DNA from: Chloroflexota bacterium
Lineage (GTDB): Bacteria > Chloroflexota > Limnocylindria > Limnocylindrales > CSP1-4
Direction of reading: 5' to 3'
Assembly (NCBI GenBank): GCA_027457005.1
Contig: DAIDTV010000112.1
Coordinates: 1-5,586 of the forward strand
DNA length: 5,586 nt
Shown: one piece after another, positions 1 through 5,586 of the stretch
Position numbering within the stretch: position 1 is the first letter of the stretch
Layout of the letters: every line of letters begins with the position of its first letter
Notes under the pieces: model-generated
Seen by the model: the letters and a program-made list of their open reading frames with translations, nothing else
Told to the model about the DNA's origin: nothing
Databases searched by the model: none
Made by a program: the position numbers and the translations under genes

Positions 1-1
1 G

Positions 2-604
2 GTCGGTGCCTCGAAGTGGGCGTTCTTCCACTACTTCGGGTCGAAGGCCGAGCTCCTGGCTGCGGTGATCGACCGGATGGTGGAGGTCGGCATCAGCAGC
101 GTGGAGCCCGTTGCCGCGGACCCGGACCTCGGCGCGCTCGCCAAGCTGGAGGGCGTGTTCTCGGGTATCGCGCGGTGGAAGCGCGAGCAACCCGAGTTCC
201 AGCCCGCGGCCGTCGCCGAGCTCATGCGCATCTGGTACTCCGACGAGAACGCGACCGTCGTTGCGCGGCTCCGGGCCGCGACCAGGGCGCGCCTCACCCC
301 GCTGCTGGCAGGCATCCTCCGCCAGGGGGCCGCCGAGGGAGCGTTCTCGGTCGCGTCGTCGGAGGGCACGGCGAGCGTCATCACGTCCGTGATGCTCGGG
401 CTCCAGGACGAGATCATCCCGCTGTTCCTCGGCCGCCTGGACGGGACCGTCTCGTTCGAGACCGTCCAGTCGACCATCGGGACCTACATCGAGGCCTTCG
501 AGCGGATCCTGGGCACCGCACGGCTCGCGTGGCCGATCGCCGACGAGGCGACGCTGCGCTTCTGGTTCGACTCGACAACCCCCGCGAAAGGACAGGCAGC
601 ATGA
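2..604 (+). CDS. TetR/AcrR-family transcriptional repressor, 5'-truncated by window edge
   Basis: This is the C-terminal 200 residues of a TetR-type one-component regulator; roughly the first 30 residues lie left of the window. The fragment opens inside the DNA-binding helix-turn-helix: visible residues 3-19 (ASKWAFFHYFGSKAELL) match the family pattern of recognition helix, then aromatic-HYF-x-SK-x-x-LL. The rest is the all-helical ligand-binding and dimerisation domain, including LRQGAAEGAF at visible residues 106-115, a pattern common in TetR C-terminal domains. The frame is open from base 2, so the internal ATG at 77 is not the true start. The stop TGA (602-604) overlaps the ATG of the ABC ATPase (ATGA), indicating translational coupling. 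TetR genes placed first in an exporter operon usually repress their own operon and release DNA on binding an exported compound; that role is inferred here. The ligand is unknown, and the promoter and operator lie outside the window. Confidence 0.93.
   Translation, partial: VGASKWAFFHYFGSKAELLAAVIDRMVEVGISSVEPVAADPDLGALAKLEGVFSGIARWKREQPEFQPAAVAELMRIWYSDENATVVARLRAATRARLTPLLAGILRQGAAEGAFSVASSEGTASVITSVMLGLQDEIIPLFLGRLDGTVSFETVQSTIGTYIEAFERILGTARLAWPIADEATLRFWFDSTTPAKGQAA
587..592 (+). promoter_or_regulatory. Shine-Dalgarno site for the ABC ATPase
   Basis: AAAGGA lies 8 bases before the ATG at 601, inside the last codons of the TetR gene. It supports initiation at 601, rather than at any upstream codon of the same open frame, which reads back as far as base 16 as an out-of-frame shadow of the repressor. 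Confidence 0.7.
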
Positions 605-1503
605 CCGCCGTCATCCAGACCGAGAAGCTCACCAAGTTCTACGGGCAGGCCCGCGGCATCGTCGACGTCGACCTGACGGTCGACCAGGGCGAGGTGTTCG
701 GCTTCCTCGGCCCCAACGGCGCCGGCAAGACGACCACCATCCGGGTGCTCCTGGACCTGATCCGCCCGACCCGCGGATCCGCCCGCGTGTTCGGCCTGGA
801 CGCGACGAGGGAGGCGGTCGCGATCCACCGTCGTGTCGGCTACATCCCTGGCGAGTTCACCCTGTACGACCGGCTGACCGGGGGTCAGACGCTGGAGTAC
901 TTCGCGAACCTGCGCGGCGGCGTGGACCCCGCGTACCAGCGCTCCCTGATCGAGCGCTTCGATCTCGACGCCTCCCGGCGGTTCCGGGAGTACAGCAAGG
1001 GCAACAAGCAGAAGGTCGGCGTGATCATCGCCCTGCAGCACCGCCCGGAGCTCCTGGTCCTCGACGAGCCGACTTCGGGCCTCGACCCACTGGTGCAGCA
1101 GACCTTCTTCACGACCCTGCGCGACTGCGTGGCGGACGGCGCGACCGTGTTTCTCTCGTCGCACATCCTCTCGGAGGTCGAGAAGAGTTCCGACCGCGTG
1201 GCGATCATCCGCGAGGGTCGCATCGTCAAGCTCGACACGGTGGAGGGGCTGCGCGACCTGGCGCACCACCAGGTGGAGCTGCGCTTCGCGGGTCCCGTGC
1301 CGGCCGCCGAGTTCGCGGCGCTCCCCGGGGTGAGCGACCTGGTCGCCGACGACCACGTCCTGCGGATGCGGGTGGCCGGCGCGATCACGCCGGTCGTCCA
1401 GGCGGCGGCCCGCCACGAGCTGCTCGACTTCGTCTCGCGGGAGCCCTCGCTCGAGGAGACGTTCCTTGCCCAGTACGGGCAGGCGCCCGTCGAGGTGAAG
1501 TAG
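601..1503 (+). CDS. ABC-2 type exporter, ATP-binding subunit
   Basis: A 300-residue cytoplasmic ATPase that would power the permease encoded directly downstream. The nucleotide-binding domain comes first: Walker A GPNGAGKTT at residues 37-45, Q-loop region GYIPGEFTLYD at 80-90, ABC signature YSKGNKQKV at 131-139, Walker B LLVLDEP at 151-157 with catalytic Glu156, D-loop SGLD at 159-162, and H-loop His188 in SSHILSE. About 90 C-terminal residues follow, as in the CcmA-like antibiotic-exporter group (COG1131), ending in the usual EPSLEETFL motif. Two points are unusual against textbook ABC proteins: the Q-loop Gln is replaced (PGE where PQ is usual), and the signature reads SKGNK instead of SGGMK/SGGQ. 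To my knowledge both occur together in a recognised exporter subgroup, so they do not indicate a dead enzyme. The start at 601 is fixed by the ATGA overlap and the Shine-Dalgarno site. A drug or peptide/polyketide exporter is likely; the substrate is unknown. Confidence 0.95.
   Translation: MTAVIQTEKLTKFYGQARGIVDVDLTVDQGEVFGFLGPNGAGKTTTIRVLLDLIRPTRGSARVFGLDATREAVAIHRRVGYIPGEFTLYDRLTGGQTLEYFANLRGGVDPAYQRSLIERFDLDASRRFREYSKGNKQKVGVIIALQHRPELLVLDEPTSGLDPLVQQTFFTTLRDCVADGATVFLSSHILSEVEKSSDRVAIIREGRIVKLDTVEGLRDLAHHQVELRFAGPVPAAEFAALPGVSDLVADDHVLRMRVAGAITPVVQAAARHELLDFVSREPSLEETFLAQYGQAPVEVK
1492..1498 (+). promoter_or_regulatory. Strong Shine-Dalgarno site for the permease
   Basis: GAGGTGA is a 7-base match to the anti-Shine-Dalgarno complement (GGAGGTGA). 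It sits inside the last ATPase codons, 7 bases before the ATG at 1506. It selects that ATG over the in-frame ATG at 1524 (Met7). Confidence 0.75.
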
Positions 1504-1505
1504 CC

Positions 1506-3203
1506 ATGGCCGTCAGCGCCGGGATGCCGCAGCGCACAGCCGCGGCCGCCCTCGCCCCGATCCCGCTCCATCGCCGCCTCTACGGTTTCGGGAGCATCTA
1601 CGGCAAGACCATCCGCGATTCAAGGCTCGCGTTCATCATCGCCGCGGGCCTCTTCGGCGGTCTCGCGCTCGTCATGGGCGCCGCCATCGGGACCGTCTTC
1701 CCGACGCCGGCCGCGCGCGTCGAGATCGACAAGCTCATCGGAAGCATGCCGGCCTCGATGGTCAACCTCTTCGGCAACGCCACCCTGATGGGCCCGAAGC
1801 TCGGCACGCTCGGCGGCTACATGAGCTGGAAGTACGGGGCATTGTTCGCGCTCGGCGCCGGGCTCTGGTCGATCCTCGCGCTGTCGGGCACCCTGGCGGG
1901 TGAAGCCGCCCGCGGCAGCCTCGACTTCGTCGCCGCGGCACCCTTCGGCAAGCGTCGCATCGCGCTCGAGAAGCTCGCGGCGCACCTGACCATGCTCTGG
2001 GTCGCGATGGCCTTCGTCGCGGTGATGATCACGCTGAGCTCGAACGCGTACGGGGACCCGAAGCTCGGCGACCCGATCCCGCTCGGCGGCTCGGTCGGGT
2101 TCGCCCTCTGGACCGGCTTCATCGCCATGTTCTTCGGCGGCCTCGCCCTCGCCCTCGCTCCGCTCCTCGGCCGCGCCGGGTCGGCCGGCGTCGCCGGGAT
2201 CGTCATGGTTGCCCTGTGGGCGGCGAGCGGCCTGAACGTGGGCGGCCCGCTGGTCGACCTGAGCCCGTTCCATTGGACCGCCAACCACATCCCGCTCGCC
2301 GGGTTCTACGACTGGCCGGGCCTTGCGCTCGTGGGGATCGTTGGGGTGGTCCTCCTCGCGCTCGGGGTTGAGCTGTTCAGCCGCCGTGACCTCGGGGTGA
2401 CGGCCGGCCTCTCGCTCCCTCACGCGCCGGGGGCGGTACTCGGCGTCCGCGGTCCGGTCAGCCGGGCGTTCGGCGAGCAGCTGCCGCGGGCGCTCGCCTG
2501 GGGCCTCGGCATGGGTCTGATGGGTGCGCTGCTCGCATCGCTCGTGGGAGGGTTCGCGAGCCAGGTCGGGAGCGATACCAGCATCACCAGGACGTTCGCG
2601 ACGATCTTCCCCGGCTACGACTTCGCGACCGCGGGCGGCTGGCTCCAGCTGTACGTCGCGCTCTTCTACATCGCTGCGGGCTTCGCCGCCACGACCTTCA
2701 TCTCGAAGTGGACCTCCGACGAGGTCCAGGGCCGCCTCGAGGAGATCCTCGCGGTGCCCATGTCCCGGGCCCGCTGGGTCGTGGCCGGCGGGGTCGCGGC
2801 GATCCTTGCCGTCGCTCTCATGACCGTGATCGTGGCGCTCGGGATCGGGCTCGGGGCCGCCGTCGGGGGTGCGACCGCAGGGGACGCGCTGCTCGGCACG
2901 GCCTCCCTCGGCCTGTTCGCCGTCGCGATCGTCGGGGTCGGTTTCGCCGTGGGTGGCCTGTGGCGGACCTCGCTCGCGGCCGAGGTGGCCGCGCTGGTCG
3001 TCGTGGCCACGTATCTCATCGACCTCCTGGCGCCGCCGCTCAAGCTCCCCGACTGGTTCCACCAGCTCGCGCTGACCGCGCACCTGGGACAGCCGATGAT
3101 CGGCGACTGGGATCCGTTCGGCGTGGTCGCCTGCGTGGTCATCGCGGTCGGAGGGATCCTGCTCGGCGCGTGGGGCATGTCCCGGCGCGACGTGTCGCGC
3201 TGA
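1506..3203 (+). CDS. ABC-2 type exporter permease, two fused transmembrane units (COG3559-like)
   Basis: A 565-residue integral membrane protein, the likely channel partner of the preceding ATPase. By eye there are about 12 hydrophobic segments in two sets. Set one: roughly residues 42-64, 110-131, 158-178, 197-221, 226-243 and 271-291. Set two: roughly 329-347, 380-399, 425-453, 460-484, 490-508 and 539-557. The two halves are homologous. RGSLDFVAAAPFGKRR (136-151) after helix 2 matches QGRLEEILAVPMSRAR (408-423), and each half ends in a Trp-Asp or Asp-Trp/Pro segment, a long hydrophobic helix and SRRD (292-295 and 559-562). Exporters of this two-unit type (the family called putative exporter of polyketide antibiotics) can work as one polypeptide with an ATPase dimer; this is family knowledge, and the substrate is not established here. 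The N-terminus has no cleavable signal peptide. The gene starts 2 bases after the ATPase stop and is the last gene of the operon. Confidence 0.92.
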   Translation: MAVSAGMPQRTAAAALAPIPLHRRLYGFGSIYGKTIRDSRLAFIIAAGLFGGLALVMGAAIGTVFPTPAARVEIDKLIGSMPASMVNLFGNATLMGPKLGTLGGYMSWKYGALFALGAGLWSILALSGTLAGEAARGSLDFVAAAPFGKRRIALEKLAAHLTMLWVAMAFVAVMITLSSNAYGDPKLGDPIPLGGSVGFALWTGFIAMFFGGLALALAPLLGRAGSAGVAGIVMVALWAASGLNVGGPLVDLSPFHWTANHIPLAGFYDWPGLALVGIVGVVLLALGVELFSRRDLGVTAGLSLPHAPGAVLGVRGPVSRAFGEQLPRALAWGLGMGLMGALLASLVGGFASQVGSDTSITRTFATIFPGYDFATAGGWLQLYVALFYIAAGFAATTFISKWTSDEVQGRLEEILAVPMSRARWVVAGGVAAILAVALMTVIVALGIGLGAAVGGATAGDALLGTASLGLFAVAIVGVGFAVGGLWRTSLAAEVAALVVVATYLIDLLAPPLKLPDWFHQLALTAHLGQPMIGDWDPFGVVACVVIAVGGILLGAWGMSRRDVSR

Positions 3204-3229
3204 TCCGCGCCAGGACGAGCGGCCGCGCG

Positions 3230-3289
3230 GTGTGCCGCCTCCGGGCTCGGCGGCGCGCGTCGGACGTCCTGCCGGACAACTCCGGCAGG
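3230..3289 (+). terminator. Tandem hairpins, probable terminator of the efflux operon
   Basis: Two hairpins lie 26 bases beyond the permease stop. The first pairs 3230-3239 with 3249-3258 (10 pairs including two G-U) around a 9-base loop. The second is perfect: CCTGCCGGA (3268-3276) pairs with TCCGGCAGG (3281-3289) around the loop CAAC. Only a weak T-rich stretch follows (TTGGGTCTT, 3290-3298), so this is not a textbook intrinsic terminator. It could be a poorly U-tailed terminator, a 3'-end stabilising structure, or for the perfect repeat an operator near the hutU promoter. The GC-rich background raises the chance of random stems, but the 9-bp stem with a 4-base loop stands out. Confidence 0.5.
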
Positions 3290-3296
3290 TTGGGTC

Positions 3297-3325
3297 TTGC
3301 ATGGCGGTGGGCGTGCTCGTAGGTT
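3297..3325 (+). promoter_or_regulatory. Candidate housekeeping promoter for hutU, predicted leaderless
   Basis: TTGCAT (3297-3302) and TAGGTT (3320-3325) are separated by exactly 17 bases. TAGGTT fits the TAnnnT -10 pattern of GC-rich bacteria, and the -35 keeps only the TTG core. The -10 ends 7 bases before the hutU ATG at 3333, which would place the transcription start on or next to the A of the start codon. There is no recognisable Shine-Dalgarno sequence before that ATG, consistent with leaderless translation. Match quality is moderate and the prediction is by eye. Confidence 0.45.
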
Positions 3326-3332
3326 CCCGGTC

Positions 3333-5111
3333 ATGACGACTGCATCAGAGGCGGCGCGACCGTCGCCCACCCTCACCGGCCCCAGCGGCTCGCCCATCGT
3401 CACGCCCGGCCACGGCCCCCGGCCGGTCCGCGCCCCCCGGGGTCCCGAGCGCACCTGCAAGGGCTGGGGCCAGGAAGCCGCCCTGCGGATGCTCATGAAC
3501 AACCTCGATCCCGAGGTGGGGGAGGCGCCCGACCAGCTGATCGTGTACGGCGGCACGGGGCGGGCCGCCCGCAGCTGGGAGGCCTTCGACGCCATCGTGG
3601 CCGCCCTGCGCGAGCTGGAGAACGACGAGACGCTGCTCGTGCAGTCGGGCAAGCCGGTGGGCATCTTCCGCACCACGCCGGATGCCCCAAGGGTCCTCAT
3701 CGCCAACGCCAACCTGGTGCCCCACTGGGGGACCTGGGGCGTCTTCCGGGAGCTCGAGCGGCTGGGCCTCACCATGTTCGGCCAGATGACCGCCGGGTCC
3801 TGGATCTACATCGCCACCCAGGGCATCATCCAGGGCACCTACGAGACGTTCGCCGAGCTGGCCCGCCAGCACTTCGGGGGCACCCTGCAGGGGCGCGTGG
3901 TGCTCACCGCCGGCCTGGGCGGGATGGGCGGCGCGCAGCCCCTGGCGATCACCATGAACGAGGGCGTGGCGCTCTGCCTCGAGGTGGACCCCGCGCGCGC
4001 CGAACGCCGCCACGCGGCGGGCTACGTCGACGAGCTGACCGACGACCTCGACGACGCGCTGGCCCGGGTGGAGGCGGCCCGCGCGGAGGGCCGGCCCCGC
4101 TCGGTGGCCCTGGTGGCCAACGCGGCCGACGTGGAGCCCGAGCTGGTGCGGCGGGGCTGGCGGCCCGACGCGCTGACCGACCAGACCAGCGCCCACGACC
4201 TCCTCGGCGGGTACCTGCCGGGCGGGATGGCCTTCGCCGAGGCGCTCGCGCTGCGGGCGCGCGACCAGCAGGCGTACGTGGCGGCCAGCCGGGAGAGCGT
4301 GGTCCGCCAGGTGCGGGCGATGCTGGCGCTGCAGCGTGCCGGCGCGATCGCCTTCGACTACGGCAACAACATCCGGCAGGCGGCCGCCGACGGGGGCGTG
4401 GCGGACGCCTTCGAGATCGGCGGGTTCGTGCCGATGTTCATCCGGCCGCTCTTCTGCGAGGGCAAGGGGCCCTTCCGCTGGGCGGCGCTCTCGGGCGACC
4501 CCGACGACATCCTGCGCACGGACCGGGCCCTGCTGGACCTCTTCCCCGGCGACGCGAGCCTGCGGCGCTGGCTCACCCTGGCCGAGCAGAAGGTGCCCTT
4601 CCAGGGGCTGCCCGCCCGGATCTGCTGGCTGGGGTACGGCGAACGGGCCCGGGCCGGGCTGCGCTTCAACGAGCTGGTCGCGTCGGGCGAGCTGCGGGCC
4701 CCCATCGTCATCGGCCGCGACCACCTCGACGCGGGCTCGGTGGCCAGCCCCAACCGCGAGACCGAGGGGATGCGCGACGGCTCCGACGCGATCGCCGACT
4801 GGCCGCTCCTCAACGCGCTCCTCAACACCGCCGCCGGGGCCACCTGGGTCAGCCTCCACCACGGCGGCGGGGTGGGCATCGGCTACAGCATCCACGCCGG
4901 GATGGTGGTGGTCGCCGACGGGACGCCGGAGGCGGCGCGGCGCCTGGAGCGGGTGCTGACCACCGACCCGGGGACCGGGGTGATGCGCCACGCGGACGCC
5001 GGCTACGAGCGGGCCATCGCGGTGGCGCGGGCACGCGGGGTGCGCATCCCGATGCTCGAGGCGGCCGAGCGCACGGCACGCGAGCCGGAAGTCAGGCGGC
5101 CCGAGCCGTAG
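3333..5111 (+). CDS. hutU: Urocanate hydratase (urocanase, EC 4.2.1.49)
   Basis: A 592-residue cytoplasmic enzyme converting urocanate to imidazolonepropionate, the second step of histidine degradation, with tightly bound NAD+ acting as electrophile. Nearly every family block is present: RAPRG (33-37), YGGTGRAA (72-79), VQSGKPVG, glycine-rich NAD-site motif GLGGMGGAQ (194-202), TDQTSAHD, FDYGNNIR (341-348), RPLFC, PFRWAALSGDP, the urocanase signature FQGLPARICW (423-432) with its conserved Cys431, IGRDHLD (460-466), HHGGGVG (509-515) and DPGTGVMRHADAGYE near 545-559. It is longer than the usual roughly 555 residues because of a Pro/Ser/Gly-rich N-terminal extension of about 20 residues and a charged C-terminal tail. 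ATG 3333 is the only ATG or GTG codon before the conserved core; a TTG at 3297 in the same frame is rejected because it falls in the -35 hexamer. No hutH, hutI or hutG is visible, so the rest of the pathway must lie elsewhere or further away. Confidence 0.98.
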   Translation: MTTASEAARPSPTLTGPSGSPIVTPGHGPRPVRAPRGPERTCKGWGQEAALRMLMNNLDPEVGEAPDQLIVYGGTGRAARSWEAFDAIVAALRELENDETLLVQSGKPVGIFRTTPDAPRVLIANANLVPHWGTWGVFRELERLGLTMFGQMTAGSWIYIATQGIIQGTYETFAELARQHFGGTLQGRVVLTAGLGGMGGAQPLAITMNEGVALCLEVDPARAERRHAAGYVDELTDDLDDALARVEAARAEGRPRSVALVANAADVEPELVRRGWRPDALTDQTSAHDLLGGYLPGGMAFAEALALRARDQQAYVAASRESVVRQVRAMLALQRAGAIAFDYGNNIRQAAADGGVADAFEIGGFVPMFIRPLFCEGKGPFRWAALSGDPDDILRTDRALLDLFPGDASLRRWLTLAEQKVPFQGLPARICWLGYGERARAGLRFNELVASGELRAPIVIGRDHLDAGSVASPNRETEGMRDGSDAIADWPLLNALLNTAAGATWVSLHHGGGVGIGYSIHAGMVVVADGTPEAARRLERVLTTDPGTGVMRHADAGYERAIAVARARGVRIPMLEAAERTAREPEVRRPEP

Positions 5112-5586
5112 TCAGAACGCCGGCACCACTTCCTGCTGATCGAGCTCCTGGCTGCGCATCTCACCCCGGCCGAACGATCCCCAGACCACCACGCGCAGCT
5201 GGCTGTAGCCGCGCAGGTCGGCGGGCGTGGCCCAGACCAGGCGGTCGAGGCCCATCGAGAAGCCTCGGCACGCCGCCACGGGGCCGAGGAGCGGGGCGCC
5301 GGTGGCAAGTTGCCCGGTGGCCACGTCGACCCCGTGCAGGGAAAGCGTGCCGGTCTGGACGCCCACCGACGGCCCTTCCCACACCGCGAAGGCCGATCCG
5401 TCGGGCGACCAGCCGATCGCCCAGTCCTCGAACTGCTGGACGCCGGGCGCCGGCGAGGCATCGATCGGCGCGGGCGTGGTGCCTGCCGCTTCGAGGCTGC
5501 CGGCCGCAGCCTGGGCGCCTCCGGACGCCGCCGCGGATGCGGGCTCTGCTCCACCCGGCGACTGGGTGACTGCGGCCGACGAGGCC
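5112..5586 (-). CDS. C-terminal part of a TolB/WD40-like beta-propeller protein with Ala/Pro/Ser linker (5' end outside window)
   Basis: A minus-strand frame with no stop from 5585 down to TGA at 5114-5112 gives 157 residues of a protein whose N-terminus lies beyond the right edge. Visible residues 1-48 are a low-complexity Ala/Ser/Gly/Pro-rich stretch, probably a disordered linker. Residues 49-157 look like a folded beta-rich domain with the blade motif IGWSPDGSAFAVW (57-69), which resembles the WSPDG pattern of PD40/TolB propeller repeats, and a later alternating strand pattern (LDRLVWAT, YSQLRVVVWGSFG). Such proteins are often exported or membrane-anchored, but no signal peptide or helix can be seen here, so location and function remain unknown. 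The GTG at 5384 would be an internal start cutting off the WSPDG motif, so it is not preferred. The gene converges on hutU and its stop codon directly abuts the hutU stop. Confidence 0.75.
   Translation of the reverse strand, partial: ASSAAVTQSPGGAEPASAAASGGAQAAAGSLEAAGTTPAPIDASPAPGVQQFEDWAIGWSPDGSAFAVWEGPSVGVQTGTLSLHGVDVATGQLATGAPLLGPVAACRGFSMGLDRLVWATPADLRGYSQLRVVVWGSFGRGEMRSQELDQQEVVPAF

Noticed and set aside
16..600. Plus-strand frame 1 reading through into the ABC ATPase as one 495-residue protein
   Set aside because: The first 195 residues are Arg/Gly/Pro-rich nonsense antiparallel in composition to any known fold, overlap the well-recognised TetR frame, and the ATPase has its own ATG and Shine-Dalgarno site at 601.
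3219..3226. GCGGCCGC palindrome after the permease
   Set aside because: An 8-base G/C palindrome is expected by chance in DNA this GC-rich and has no supporting context.
1620..3302. Minus-strand open frame of 560 codons opposite the permease
   Set aside because: Its translation is dominated by Arg, Asp, Glu, Gly and Pro, with no recognisable domain. It is the expected shadow of a GC-rich gene with G/C third positions.
3345..4991. Minus-strand open frame of 548 codons opposite hutU
   Set aside because: Composition is low-complexity (His, Arg, Gly, Val, Glu), without motifs, and it lies wholly opposite a gene with clear urocanase blocks.
3333..5111. hutU as part of a histidine-utilisation operon with the efflux genes
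   Set aside because: The 129-base gap contains hairpins and a promoter-like pair, no other hut gene is present, and the upstream genes form a self-contained TetR-regulated exporter unit. Joint function is not supported.
5003..5554. Alternative minus-strand frame with an ATG or similar start at 5554, 183 codons
   Set aside because: It is Arg/Pro/Ser-rich and runs into hutU, while the other minus-strand frame ending at 5112 gives a plausible beta-rich protein with a WSPDGS motif and stops exactly at the hutU end.

Overview
The window comes from a GC-rich bacterium with densely packed genes and strong G/C preference at third codon positions. Its genes fit an actinobacterium or a GC-rich Chloroflexota lineage. 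The Ala/Pro/Ser linker joined to a WSPDGS propeller motif at the right end leans slightly towards Chloroflexota, but the sequence alone does not settle the phylum.

Layout. (1) Positions 2-3203 hold a plus-strand, translationally coupled efflux operon. It consists of the C-terminal 200 residues of a TetR-family repressor, an ABC exporter ATPase whose ATG overlaps the repressor stop (ATGA), and a two-unit, roughly 12-helix ABC-2 permease that starts two bases after the ATPase stop. This is the classic local-repressor plus drug/antibiotic exporter arrangement; the substrate cannot be read from the sequence. (2) Positions 3204-3332 are a short intergenic stretch with two tandem hairpins (probable end of the efflux transcript), followed by a promoter-like -35/-10 pair placed so that transcription would start at or next to the next ATG. 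(3) Positions 3333-5111 encode a complete urocanate hydratase (HutU), the second enzyme of histidine degradation. No other hut gene is present. (4) Positions 5112-5586, minus strand, hold the C-terminal 157 residues of a protein with an Ala/Pro/Gly/Ser-rich linker and a TolB/WD40-like propeller motif. It converges on hutU with the two stop codons directly adjacent.

The efflux block and hutU look functionally unrelated and are probably separate transcription units. No stretch longer than about 130 bases lacks a gene. I saw no tRNA, rRNA, CRISPR array, insertion sequence or clear mobile-element boundary. I did not find a convincing new biological system. The points most worth checking are the predicted leaderless hutU transcript, the atypical Q-loop and signature of the ATPase, and the zero-gap convergent gene ends.
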